A DNA stretch of 64,000 nt from Neodiprion pinetum (lineage: Eukaryota > Arthropoda > Insecta > Hymenoptera > Diprionidae), in the NCBI RefSeq assembly GCF_021155775.2, contig NC_060236.1:22210238-22274237 (forward strand). Reading direction: 5' to 3'. Shown here piece after piece: positions 24,327-36,300 of the stretch (the stretch's first letter is position 1; the number at the start of each line of letters is the position of its first letter). Under the pieces are notes generated by a model, which saw only the letters and a list, made by a program, of their open reading frames with translations, was not told where the DNA came from and did no database searches. The translations under genes and the position numbers were made by a program.

Positions 24327-27300
24327 ATGTCGTCCGATAAACCAAGTATAGGATCCTGGTGCGACGGTGATCACAGCCTGCTCTGTAGCCCGAACAACTC
24401 AAGCGAGCGGTTGCTATCGGGTATAATGTACAATACAACCTTATGATGCTGTAACATTTCAATTCAGTCTTCTCTCCAAAAGCGAGTGGCCGGCGATTCG
24501 AAAGCCTTAGAGAATAAGGCGACCATCGAAAAATGACTTGATCACAGTTACAGATGGACCCAGAGTAGCGGATCCCGATCCGTTGACGGGCCTCGAGGAG
24601 TTGGAAAAGCTTTACGAGAAAGTTCCTCGCCTCACCAAAGACAGTGAGGAAGAGAGGAGCAATTATCGCGGGATTTGCGAGTCTGGGAGCAACGCTTACA
24701 TGTCGGTAACTCAATTTATAGTCTAGTCGATGACATCCCGGGTTTGATTTTAGATCCATATTTTTGCTCCAGTCTTCACTCGAACGGTCAGCTGTTCATC
24801 CAAGAAAGAATGCAGCATCTTGTTCGCGCGTTCACCGAACGAGCCCAGCGAATTCGTCGACGTCTCGATTTCCCGCCAACACCTTCGACCGCCAGCAGCG
24901 AACAAGGTGAGCTGGGCAAGGTGAGAAATATCCTAAAAGAAGCTTGGCAGTATGATTTGTAGATTTTTAAACTCCCGGCTAACGCGTTAATTCGATGCTT
25001 ATATACAGGGGACAACTGCAACTGCGCGAACGCGACGCAGGTTGGAATATCAACGGCAATTCAGGACGACACCGTCTGGTCGAATACAGACGATCAGCCT
25101 CGGAGTTTGTGGTGGCGTTTTAAAAACATCGATTGGAACAAAACTATAGATCCGCAAAGTATAAAATTGAAACCCATTTTTTCACCCGAAATATCGACGT
25201 TGATCTTCTTGCTATCTCTTTCGATAGGTTACACTTATATTTACTGGTTGCTGAGCGTCACACTGTGTTTCACTTATAACTGCTGCGTTATTCCGTTGCG
25301 GAGCACGTTTCCATATCAAAATACGAAGAACACTGTGATCTGGCTCATTTGCGACTATGTCGCTGACCTCTTCTACCTGGTTGACATTGTCGTGGTCAGA
25401 CCGCGCGTGATGTTCTTGGAGGACGGTTTCTGGGTAAAAGATCCAAGGCTTACGAGGAAAAACTATATGAGAAAATGGCAATTCAAGGTCTGTAGCCACC
25501 AAGATACAATCCGTCTTAGTACTTCATCGCACGCATGATTGAACTGGTTGATTTAAACGCTCTGTTCCAATAATGCAGATGGACATTCTGTCGCTGCTGC
25601 CCCTCGACGTTTTGTATTTCGCTTACGGATACTGTCAGGCCCTTCTTAGGATCCCTAGATTCTTGAAGGTAAGATAAGGATTAGCAGAATTCCTCGCCTC
25701 CAAAGTTCAAGTCGATCAGATCCGAAGAATTCTTTAGCAAATCCCCGAATAATTTCAGATACAGACATTCTGGGAATTATACAACTGTATGGACAGCGTA
25801 CTGTCGAATCCTCACGTTGTCCGCATTGCGCGCACTTTATCCTACATGCTTTACCTCATCCATATCAACGCCTGTGCCTATTACGCTTTTTCGGCTTGGG
25901 AGGGCCTCGGTAGCAACGGTTGGGTATTCAACGGCGTTGGAAACGCGTGAGTTCCATTCCACTGTAGCTGGTTATCACCTTTTATAATCAAACGAAACTA
26001 AAAAATTTAAAAAAAAAACTACCAGATACATTAGGTGCTTCTACTTCGCGACCAAGACAGCAACGTCTATCGGCAAGAACCCAAAACCAGAGAACGAGTA
26101 CGAGTACATGTTCATGACTGCAAGCTGGTTGATGGGAGTATTCGTCTTCGCTTTACTAATCGGCCAGGTATAATCACGAGACCAGAGGTCAGGGAGCACT
26201 GGAAACTTGTTGATACGACTAAAGCACGTTCACTTCCGCAGATTCGCGACATAATAACAACGGCGACTTACTCCAGAACCGAGTACCGAAAGCTGGTCGA
26301 CGAAACTCTGGAATACATGCGTCGGTTGAACTTGCCCCGGGAGCTTCAAGAGCGGGTGAAACTCTGGTTCACGTTCACTTGGGAACAGCAGCATACTCTT
26401 GGTTAGTGAATGTTTTTATAATATGTTTTCAAAGCTCATTGTAACGTAGTGTCAACCAATACCTCCGTGCTGCTTCAAGATGAAGGCAGGATACTGGATT
26501 CACTGCCAATAAAGATGAAGACCGACGTGGCGATAAACGTCCACATTCAGACCCTCAGCAAGGTCCAGTTGTTTCATGACTGTGACGAAGCATTGCTGAG
26601 AGAACTCGTCCTGAAGTTACGCCCGGTGATATATCTTCCCGGTGACACAATCTGTCGAAAGGTGGTGGATCATCATAAACTTGAGCATTTATCGCTTAAT
26701 TCATGAAACGTTCATGTTACAAATGCTCATCTGCTTTTTCAGGGAGAAGTTGGAAAGGAGATGTACATTGTAAAGACCGGGCAAGTCCAGGTGATCGGAG
26801 GCCCTACCGGCGACGAGGTCCTCGCAACATTGACGGAAGGCTCGGTATTCGGAGAAATAAGCTTGTTGGCCCTAAACGGTGGCAACAGGAGAACGGCGGA
26901 CGTCCGATCCCACGGTTTTTCGAACCTTTTCGTCCTGAGCAAGTCAGACCTTAACGAAGCTATCCTACACTATCCTGACGCCCAAGAAATTCTCAAGAAA
27001 AAAGCGAGGTGCGAATCTTATATTTAGGGAATACTATTCTCAGACCTCTCGTTCTCACTGACTTCTTCTCTGTAATGCTTGCTCGACACCATCAGGTCCC
27101 TGATGCGAAAGAACGCCGCACGGGAAAGACCTCTAACGGACTGCGAGTCGGAGGTGATAAAGCTGGCGAAAGATCCTCCGCTGGAAATGCCACGGCTGAT
27201 AAAAACTGTCCTCCAGGTATGAGCACGCAGTACGGTTGCGACGATCTGCAGGTGATTTATCCAACCTCTGATCTCGTTTCAGGTCGTTTCGGAGGAGTCG

Positions 27301-27731
27301 ATGACGGCTAGACTCCTGAAGTACGGCTCCCAGCGGAGGATGCAGCGTTACGGCGACAAGAAGAGAGAAGCAGGAGCGGTGGGCTCGAGCCTCTTCATTC
27401 CAGCGTATCTGCAGGTGGTCTCGGTGAGAATAAGCGACGAGGTACTGTTAGTGTCAGTATTTTTATCTTACACTTGTGGGTTTCATTTTAGGCGAGCGAC
27501 GAACTGGCGAGAAAGTCAACCGCAAAGCCGACCCGGGCACCACGGATCATGCCAATTACACGATCGAACGCTATTGCAACGTGTTTGAAGAAGAATGTCA
27601 ACGTGAACAATAACACTAGCCTATTTTGTCACGAAAGACGTGTCAAGAAAACCACCTCCGAACCCTGCCTCGGACTCAGAGATGTCAACACTTTTCAGTG
27701 CATGGTTGTTGTCCACAGAGAGATGCACTGA
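24327..27731 (+). CDS. Cyclic-nucleotide-gated cation channel, beta-type subunit
   Basis: Thirteen exons join in frame to about 796 residues: 24327-24420, 24548-24701, 24773-24906, 25009-25487, 25579-25668, 25759-25946, 26026-26167, 26242-26401, 26480-26661, 26743-27008, 27096-27216, 27283-27423 and 27492-27731. The order is a cytoplasmic N terminus with a basic helix (QERMQHLVRAFTERAQRIRR), S1-S2 (LIFLLSLSIGYTYIYWLL; VIWLICDYVADLFYLVDIVV), S3-S4, S5 (MLYLIHINACAYYAF), a pore containing TSIGKNPKP, S6 (FMTASWLMGVFVFALLIGQ), a C-linker, and a cyclic-nucleotide-binding domain with VFGEISLL and RRTA. Such subunits pass Na+ and Ca2+ when cGMP or cAMP binds, usually as heteromers with alpha subunits in sensory neurons. 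The start is supported by an upstream acceptor and a phase-1 junction. The exon 2 donor (GTCGGT) is weak; the stronger nearby GTAACT would break the frame. A beta-type assignment fits best by sequence. Confidence 0.9.
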
Positions 27732-27923
27732 CGAAATAAAGGTTGACCGACCATTTATCTGTTCACAAGAGGTTCAAGACCGGAGTAATTTTTATAGCAT
27801 CATAGTGCCATTTGTTAGGACTGAGCATTTATTTTTAGATATAATATTTGTATTAAATGTGATCGAGTGTGCAACGTTATGTCTATTTTTACTACTGTAA
27901 CGGGACCATCGTAAAAATCAGTG

Positions 27924-27929
27924 AATAAA
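27924..27929 (+). terminator. Polyadenylation signal AATAAA of the CNG gene
   Basis: Canonical hexamer 193 bases after the CNG stop codon, followed by T-rich sequence. Confidence 0.6.
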
Positions 27930-30463
27930 ATTTTGAATGAATAGAAAGTTTCTTACGCGTTGTCACACTGTCGAAAATACATTGAGGCTAAATTTTCGAA
28001 GGCTAATCGGCACTGGCAATGGAATATCCAGTGTACTGTAAGTAAAACTTTCTTCCCTTGCACTCGATTGTCTTGGGTGAGTTACTAATAGAGTAACAAC
28101 TCACGCTGAATGATTACGTGGTTCTTCGTTCCGAGGAAAATGCAGGCAAGTACTTCAGACTTTCGTTTCCCCCGAAACATCGGTAGTGTTATGGAACATT
28201 TGTTTTCTAATCCAATATAATGCGCAACATTTATTTATGCATCTAAATATTCTAAATACCTACATATGTGTAAAAATTGTCCTCCTCGTACATTGCTAAA
28301 GACTTTTATATATAACATCAAATGATTCGGATAGGAAGTTAAAATGATTGGTCTCGTGACGGTTCTTAGTTTTTTCAAACTAACATCAGAAGTCATTTTG
28401 CATCTATGCGAAAATGGGTTTGTAGACTTTGAAGTTCTGCTGATTCAAACACTGGCGTATTTTCGTCCAGTATATTTGAAAATTACAAGTATAAATCATT
28501 GAAAATCTCTGCCCGGAACTACTGATCGGTTGGACTATATAAAAACGTGCAAGAATGAAAATAGTTAATCCTGATGAAAGAAGCAACGTTGATAATAATT
28601 AGCAAGGGTGTTGTGATTTGTTCATATACTCCAGTCAATATAGAGACAAAAATAATGTAAAATAATGTAAAGGCAATAGTTGCTCGTAAATTCATTTTTT
28701 GACAAATGTTTTGAATGAAAAAAAGGAGCAAAGTTCACCCCCAAATTTTTCACGCTAAGCCCTAAATTTGACTATATCATTGTTTAACGGTAAAATAACT
28801 TGTATAATTGAATAACTGAAAGAGTTGAAAGAATTTAGCCGTGAAAGTGGGTACCCAGGGATTTTTGAGATCTTTAGTTATGAATCTAACATCAGATTTT
28901 GGAAATTCTAGATGGCAAGTCCAATGTGAAGGTGAAAAGTTTGAAAAATTTATTCAATTTCAAAAACGCTGAGAACGGTCATTTTAGATCTCTTATGAGA
29001 AATTCAAAGTCTAATTATTAGATTAAGAATTTCTTCTCTGCATGCACGATGTAAGGAGACTGTAGTGTGTAGATGTTATGTTTACCCTTTTTGAATCCTT
29101 TGCTTCCGATGAGAAGCCCGTAAGACGGCAATGCCGTCTAATAAATGAGATGCTGGTGTGCAAATCATTAATCTACGAGAGAATTTTTGTTGAAATATGT
29201 AAATTTGACAAACTGGTGAATTTGAAAAATTAACGACGGAGCCAGGAATCGAACCTGGTATCTAGAGATGCTTTACCGGAGACTTACTCCACTAGACCAC
29301 CTAGCCGCCCTAACTCTGTTGTCGTTAATTTCTCTCTAATTATTAGAATTGAAAATGGGGGATTCAGGTAGTTGACTTAATTTTTTTTAATTTATCATTG
29401 AAATTCCATTCAAAAAAATGCATAAACCAGAAATAATTTAAATTTAGATAAGCGTGAAGAAAAATAAGACCCTTAATAAACTCAAACGTTATAAAATTAT
29501 AACGTTTAAATTTATAAAGACATTAAATAAAGTTAGTTTAAAAATTGTTCTAGAAAGTTGTCATAAGAAAAGAAAAATATTGGACAAAATCGCCTGTTTC
29601 TAACGATTATTGTGAAGATTATGAGCTGTTGTTTTTCCGAGTATAGCCATTATCTACACTATAATGTGTACAAATTTCATTCAAATCGGTTCAGCTGCTT
29701 CTGAGACAAAAGATATTTTCTGACTTTTCGTTTTTCTCGATTTATTAAAAACCAAAATAGATAGAGATCTGAAGCTTGCAGGTTCAACGTATCTCATTAG
29801 TACCAACATACTCTCAAAAGGTGATCCAGGTTTCCGTCTGGGGACGATTCACTACGGTTATCGGTCTATGCCCTTTGGTAAGAGCATTCTTGAAACATGC
29901 ATGTGTCTAAAAATGAAAAAAAAACGAAAAAAAAGATTTTGACCGTGGTGTGGTGCCTCAACAAATTATAGATGTATCAATTTTGATGTTAGGAATTTGT
30001 GACGCATATTTGTTTTGTATAGAAAAACCTGTTCTATCGAATGGCATTAACAATTTAGAAAAAAAAATGTTAAACAAATGAAGCGTCAAGATTTTTCTGC
30101 GTAGACTTATCAAATACGTATTTCAGGGGCATGAAAAAAAAATTTGAGTACAACTTCATCACGAGCATCAATTTCCGAAGTGGAATTCTCACTTAATTGG
30201 ACTAATAATTCCACTCGCGTTCCATTCATTCAATTATTAATCCATTCGATGCTAAAGTTCAAGACAAATTAGAAATATCTCTCATATCATAGTGTGGAAA
30301 TTATCGCTTAAGGGTAAAGATAACAGCACGGATGCATAATCGAAAAAGTGAAAGTACAGAGACACCAGTGATGAAGGTCACTGAAATTTCAAGAAAATCC
30401 ACGTACTCCATCACCCCTTGGGGCAAAGAGGGAGTAATTAGTGGCAACTGGTCTATCGTTTCG
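27930..30463. other. Spacer with palindromes and one tRNA-like element
   Basis: No gene seen apart from the tRNA-like element at 29227-29331. Two perfect hairpins stand out. AGACGGC/GCCGTCT at 29123-29139 has a 3-base loop. AAACGTTATAA/TTATAACGTTT at 29484-29507 has a 2-base centre. Open frames here are short and lack motifs. Confidence 0.5.
29227..29331 (-). mobile_element. tRNA-like element flanked by an 11-bp inverted repeat (SINE head or tRNA pseudogene)
   Basis: On the minus strand there is an internal box A-like TGGTCTAGTGG and a box B GGTTCGATTCC, with a perfect T arm (CCAGG, loop TTCGATT, CCTGG). The region where an anticodon arm should be does not form a normal 5+7+5 arm; it folds instead as GGAG/CTCC and ATCT/AGAT. 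I therefore do not call a functional tRNA. The core is bracketed by AAATTAACGAC (29227-29237) and its exact reverse complement (29321-29331). It could be a SINE head, a tRNA-derived MITE or a tRNA pseudogene. Confidence 0.55.
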
Positions 30464-30473
30464 TATATAAATA
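30464..30473 (+). promoter_or_regulatory. TATA box of the cuticle protein gene
   Basis: TATATAAATA lies 59 bases before the ATG. A candidate initiator, TCAATAG, begins 27 bases downstream at 30491, the usual spacing. Strong TATA promoters are common in insect cuticle genes. Confidence 0.7.
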
Positions 30474-30522
30474 GGTCGATACCGAGACATTCAATAGTAC
30501 GTGATCAATATCATCAGGAAGC

Positions 30523-31308
30523 ATGACTGTCCCAGCTGCGTTTAAGGTAAATTGAATTTCATGTAGATATTTCGAAACGAATCGCGGTTGATAAACAGAT
30601 TTGTTTCTCTTCCAGCTTCTCCTTCTCGCTGGTCTCCTTGCCGGAGTCTTCGCCCAGGATTTCGAGGACAACGCGGCACAGTCGTCGAAAGAGGATGTAG
30701 CCGAGTCCGAGCGGGGTGAGGCTGAGGCAAGGCTGTTCCACAAGCAGGCCGAAAATGCCGTATACAATTTCACTACCATCCTCGTCGACAGTATAATGGA
30801 TGTGACCCAGGGAAGGATAGAAGTCAGGGAGGGTGTACGCGTTGAGGGAAAATACTGGTACAGCAATGGGGTCGAGAAGCGAACGGTCGTCTACGTTTCT
30901 GACGAAAACGGATACAGAGTAATCTCGTAAGTCTGTTGCAATCATCGTTTGGTTCTAGTCGACCAAGATTATAACCTGACGCATTCTGCGGTACATTAGC
31001 GCACCCAAAGTCAGCTGCGCTGTAGAGTCAACTGTTGACTTCAAGCATACTTTCGATTAGATGGTATCGGTTGACCGGTGATGTCCAATTTCACCAAAGT
31101 CTGGTACTTGTACGATGATCGCATTGTTTTATAAAAACTTTTTTCTTGCAGGGATACGACCGAGCTTCTTGCCGAGAAACCTAATTTCGACGCTAACGGA
31201 CGGATCTCTGTCCACACGAATATTGCCGGTCAAGACTTCTCATACACCATTAGCGCGGACGATATCGCCCGCTATAAAGAGGACGCCGAAAGAAAAGCCC
31301 GAGTTTAA
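30523..31308 (+). CDS. Secreted cuticle protein with Rebers-Riddiford (chitin_bind_4) motif
   Basis: Exons 30523-30546, 30616-30926 and 31152-31308 join in frame to 163 residues. The first exon encodes only eight residues, MTVPAAFK. The second continues the signal peptide (LLLLAGLLAGVFAQ), so an intron interrupts the signal sequence, the usual arrangement in insect cuticle genes. The RR core is VRVEGKYWYSNGVEKRTVVY followed by VSDENGYRV, fitting the RR-1 pattern with Ser at the common Ala position. The expected Pro-rich end is weak; the C-terminal half (NFDANGRISVHTNIAGQDFSYTISADDI) is unlike typical RR-1 proteins. The role would be chitin binding in cuticle. A TATA box precedes it and AATAAA follows it. 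Confidence 0.85.
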
Positions 31309-31357
31309 GGATACCGGTAATTGCCTCTTGACGAATCTTAGTTCATCACGGTTGTTC

Positions 31358-31363
31358 AATAAA
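31358..31363 (+). terminator. Polyadenylation signal AATAAA of the cuticle protein gene
   Basis: Canonical hexamer 50 bases after the stop codon. Confidence 0.65.
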
Positions 31364-33369
31364 ATACTGCACCAATACTAATAACCTAATTGCGAGCTTC
31401 TTACAAGTACCTTTCCTTCGGCGTCACCACCAACTTTTCCGCAAATCCGTAATGCACGTCGACGCGATTGTCCCGAAAACAGTGGGATGGGGTTTCTGGT
31501 ATGGCGTGACGACAGACATTCGTCTTGGGCTTAATAATAAGCCGTTGCAGACCGCGAACCCTGTACACGTAACATTGTTCAATACCAATATCAGAGAATC
31601 CGGAACACGCAAGGGGGGCCCTCGTTCATTCATTCGTCTATCGATTAATAATTATATGGAAATATTAGCCGGTATCTCGATGTAATACTCGAGAATATAC
31701 CCCAGTATTGTTCCTTGCATCGGTCGTCCAAGTCTGGCTTCTGGGTCTGTCCGGAGTCTGTGGAATAATTCAACTTGTCGCAACTGCAGCAGCATCGAAA
31801 AAACCAGGGTAAGAAGAACGTTGAAGAGTACCGCTGTCGTGAAAACCCTCCGACGAAGAGTATCATGCCATGCTTCTCAATCCGTGCATCGATGAATTCG
31901 CATTAAGACTACACAGACCGGTTGATCAAAGGTGATGAACGTCGATGAGCCTTTGCTCTAAGGGTTAGGGGAAACAAGCCTCAGGGATTGATAGGCCCCG
32001 TGGCCGTCGGGGCTATTAGTTAATTGCCGAGTTAAGTACAGGGTTGCCGTAGCTATAACTACAGCCTTGGTCATATCAGACACGCTAACAATGAGCGAAC
32101 TCAAGCTTGCGCATTCCGGGCATGATTCCTCCCCTTCCTTACCTTAAACTTTAGAGTTTGTCAGACAGCAGTGCGCGCGTAATTACCTCGATGATCGTCG
32201 CATGCCGCGCGGTTGACAAAATTCCTTGCAGAAAGATAGTGTAATACACTAAGTTACTGCACTATGCAACGGTAGCAATAAACAGTATGGCAATTGTCGC
32301 ATAAATAGGCTGTGCAGGGACGCGATCTTATATCCACGGTTATCGGGGGGAACCGGGGTGCCCCAGTAATTTGACGTCTAATTATTTGTCCTTTCGATCC
32401 GTCAGTCACCTCGTCGAGATCCCAATCGACCAAGTCAGCCGGCGGATAATTGTCGGGCACAGGTATAACCGCGTGGCAGACACGCTAAGTGAACCCGAGC
32501 TTGCGCGCTCCCGGCATAAGATCGGATCAGCGAGCTATTGTTTCTCCAGGCGAACCGAATCCCTGACCTTATTGCCTTCTCTTATCCCGCTCAGAGTACA
32601 GCCACTGTTATCGGGAAGAACACTAAGCTCTTTCCTTGGCCGACTGATCGGTTGTCGTGTTATCCTCATATTTCGGACCAACGATATAACGACGATGTCA
32701 AAGTACGTGTTCTTTTACTCATCATCAACGACGCTTCTAGAAATGTGAACAACAAAAAGAACTAAGTCGGTGAAAAAACCATGCTGTCGGTAAGTATATC
32801 AGCAATTTAGTCAAATCTGTAGCTCAGTATGTCCCAAAGTTTACCGAAAACTTACCGAATTATCTTCATCCTCGTCGGGGCGTGGCGATAAAGAAACGAC
32901 AAATTATAGTTTCACTTTACCATTAGCGGTCGGCGGTAGAGGGGTTGTAACAATGATAAATTTCACCCGGGTACCGGAGCACTGCCAGCGGCAATTACTG
33001 GATTCAAAACCCAGCTCCATACATTGCGGATGCCAGGCACGGCCTGTCCCGGCTAAAACGTCGTGCAAAAAATTGCTAATCATGAAGCGAGAGGATGAAG
33101 CTTTCCATTTTTCATCCATTTCTCTCCGATCCACCTCACGATCCTGCAGAGGCATACCTAGTTGTTTCGTTCTTCAGAACTCTTTGCACTGTTCTGCAAA
33201 CTCTGGGACTGAACTCATCGGAACAGCAGGCGTTCCTCTTCTGCTTCTTCTTCATCTTCTTACCTTGATTTCCAACGGTCGGGATCATGAACTGGCACAA
33301 ATATGAATCACGAGCCTGGCTGAGACGCTGAAAAACTGATCAGCAAAAGCGGTAAAAAGGAAACCTAGC
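31364..33369. other. Intergenic spacer, no gene seen
   Basis: Short open frames only. Two related segments, near 32082-32133 and 32478-32520, share CAGACACGCTAA followed by a GAGCTTGCGC-like stretch, suggesting an old local duplication about 395 bp apart. The 5' UTR of the ODAD4-like gene probably begins in the last few hundred bases. Confidence 0.4.
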
Positions 33370-36300
33370 ATGACACCGCCTCCAAACGGCGGTAATAGCC
33401 GGAAAGCTGGAAAGCACAAGGTCTCAGCTGTGGCGGTGGAGACGAAACTTCACGTCGACGAGGCCGCTGGACACCTGAAGAATGGGAATTATTCCAAGGC
33501 TCTCTACTCCTACAACCAGGTCAGTCAGCCTCATAATTCGCATATAGATTATAGGCACTGTAATGCACAAACTCCTTTGGCCCTCTCTTTCCCCATCACG
33601 CTTCAATTCTTCACGGTAATGGAAATCGAATAGTAATCGTAAAATTGGTTCAGTTATCTGATCAGCGCAAGCAAATCGATACGTTAGCTAAAGCTTCCAA
33701 ACTTCTCTTACATCAACTGTAATATGTTGCCGATCGTAATCGTGTGCAGTATTAGTTATTGAAATAAGTTCTAATTATTAATAACAGGTGACGAGAGGAG
33801 TGCCATAGTTAAATTAGGTCACTAAAGTACCGAAACAGTGTTCGATCGCTGATCGACAAAAGCGAGTGCACAAACCTTGTATGAGGATCAGCGAACAAGA
33901 CCCTGACGAAGTGAGTCAATGAACGATGACCCATTGTTGTTGTAGGTGTGCAATTGGCGACGAATCGTATCGCCGTCTTCCTCATCTTCAACAGGTACAA
34001 CTGATTCGAACAGCCAAAGCGTGTCGGCAGAGCAGCGACTAGTCCTGATCAAGTTCCTCTCCTCTAAAACTTCTCGCGCACATAAGCTGCTCATGCGGAA
34101 TCGTTAGGGTCTCATCGCACATCATGCGACATGTGGGGGTCCTTCTTTCCTCTCCTCTCCTCTCCTCTCCTTTCCTTTCCTTTACTTTACTTTTTTCTTC
34201 GGCATGAGTGGTACGCACAACACATATGGTACACACACTCGCATGCGGTGGATATCACACATGTGAGAGAATCCGTGTAAGATTATAGGTATACGAAAAG
34301 TACAATATGTAGGATCGTGACTCGTTGTTGACTGAGTTGCCAGGGCGACGAGCCACCTAGTTAAGGTGTCGATATCCACACGTATCCGCGGATCGGCTAT
34401 GCTAGAATTCGGGAAAAGGTACACGAGTAACGCGTCGTGCTCCACGTATCAGTTTATCCCAAATCCCGAGGGTAAAGGGCAGGAGATTCATGGGGGACGC
34501 CGAAACCGTCACTTCGGGGGCGTCCGACGCTGCCGGAACGCAGGCGAGGGACATCCTGAACCAGACGATGCAGGACAACGACTTCCTCCTGAGCTTTGTC
34601 CGGGTCGGGCTCGAGGAGACGGTAGAAAAGGGATCTAGCCGCAAGTTAGGGAAGTACGGAAGACGCGAGTTTAAGGCGTTAGGAAACGGCTCGGCGTTGA
34701 CGGCGCACGCGACGATTGACACCCTCTCGGAGTTGAAGGATGAAGGTGCGTCGAGACGCAAGAAGGGTGACAAGAAGCGGAAGCGACGCCAGCCGGCCAG
34801 TGCCTTGGACACGGAAATGAGGGCCCAGAAGACGAAGAAGAAGAAGCGCCGGAAAAACTGCGGCTTGCGACGCCAGGAAGAGGTTTACACGGACAAGGAT
34901 CGCGCCGCCGCCGTAAATATGGGCAGTCGCGACATCAAGCAATCCCTCAAGATGAAGCGTCGCCAGGACCGCAGTCGCGCACTTCAGATACCAGAAGAGG
35001 CGGAACCCGGTGCGATGCTCGCTCTCGCTGCTCGCGAAATGCGTTCCGGGGACGTTGAGATAGCCATCAACTTCGTCAACAAGGTTTTTTCTTGCCGCGC
35101 TCAGTATAGCGTTGTTCTTCAGGACGTCGATTTCCCCAAACCGGTTCAAGTCACTCATCTCACGTTTTCACTATCGTTTTGTTCAGGCCCTGGAGCTGAG
35201 TCCCGGCGACAAGAACGCTCTGATCGCTAGGAGTAAGTGTTACCTGCTGTTGGGAGAGCCGGAAAAAGCATTGGAGGACGCGGAAGCGGCACTCCAAGAG
35301 AACTCGAGGGACCCGAGCAATGCCAGGGCGATGTACTACAAGGCCGAAGCGCTCTACCACCTCGGGGACTTCGAGCTTAGTCTGGTCTACTATTACCGAG
35401 GGATGAGGATTCGTTCGGAGTTCGACGGGTTTCGTCTCGGTGTCCAGAAAGCCCAGGAGGCAATCCAAAACATAATCGGAGGTATGTAACCACTTCCTTG
35501 ATCACTGGTATTTCGGATTTTCTTTAGTTAACAGATTCCTCCGCTGTGATCCGCAGACAAATCTCCCCCGATACCAGTCACTCTGCTGACCAGCAAGAAC
35601 AGCGCTGAGGATTCTGCACAGCCGCCGGAAGAGCCGAAGCTACCAAAAACTCAGCATGCTCCAAAGGTCGAGGCGAAGGATCAACCCTCGAAGAAGCCGG
35701 CTCCTCGGCGTCAGAGATCGGGCACGCCTTGCGGTCAGAAGAACGGTACGGCTCATCAGCGACTTTTGGGTCAGCTGGAGGTCGACAAAAAATATCTTCA
35801 GAACCTGCTGAAACACCCAGGTAAGCGGGAAGCGATTGCTTTTGGGGTTCTCCTACGGTAAGTATAAACCAAAGCGGTATTTACTCGTTGAAATAGCAAA
35901 CCACTTTTGATGACTGCTTGGAATCACTTTTTAATTCGAACCGTGAAGTCGTTTAAAAATCCTAAAAAATGGTTTGAAAACATTTGTAATTGTTTTCAAA
36001 TCGCCTGAAATAATTTGAAAATCTTTTGAAACTTTTCGAATCATTTTCAAACCGCTTGAACCGTTTGAAATCACTTTGAAACCATTCGAAACGATTTGCC
36101 TGTTTATCGGCAAGTAAATATGTATCCCATCGGTTACAATCACCCATAGCTGTGAAGCAAGCAACGACGAATATATGATGACGAGAACTCGTCGATTGTT
36201 TCCTCTCTTCGTCAATGGTTCAGATTTGTCGTATCCTGCCAACATAACCGCAACGATGGACGACGACGAGGTCGAGTCTCGGATCGGTTACGTCTTCGGC

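Noticed and set aside
24226..24759. 177-codon minus-strand open frame
   Set aside because: It is antisense to the first two CNG exons, which join in phase on the plus strand.
29235..29310. Functional tRNA gene
   Set aside because: T arm and promoter boxes are good, but there is no proper anticodon arm or 7-bp acceptor stem.
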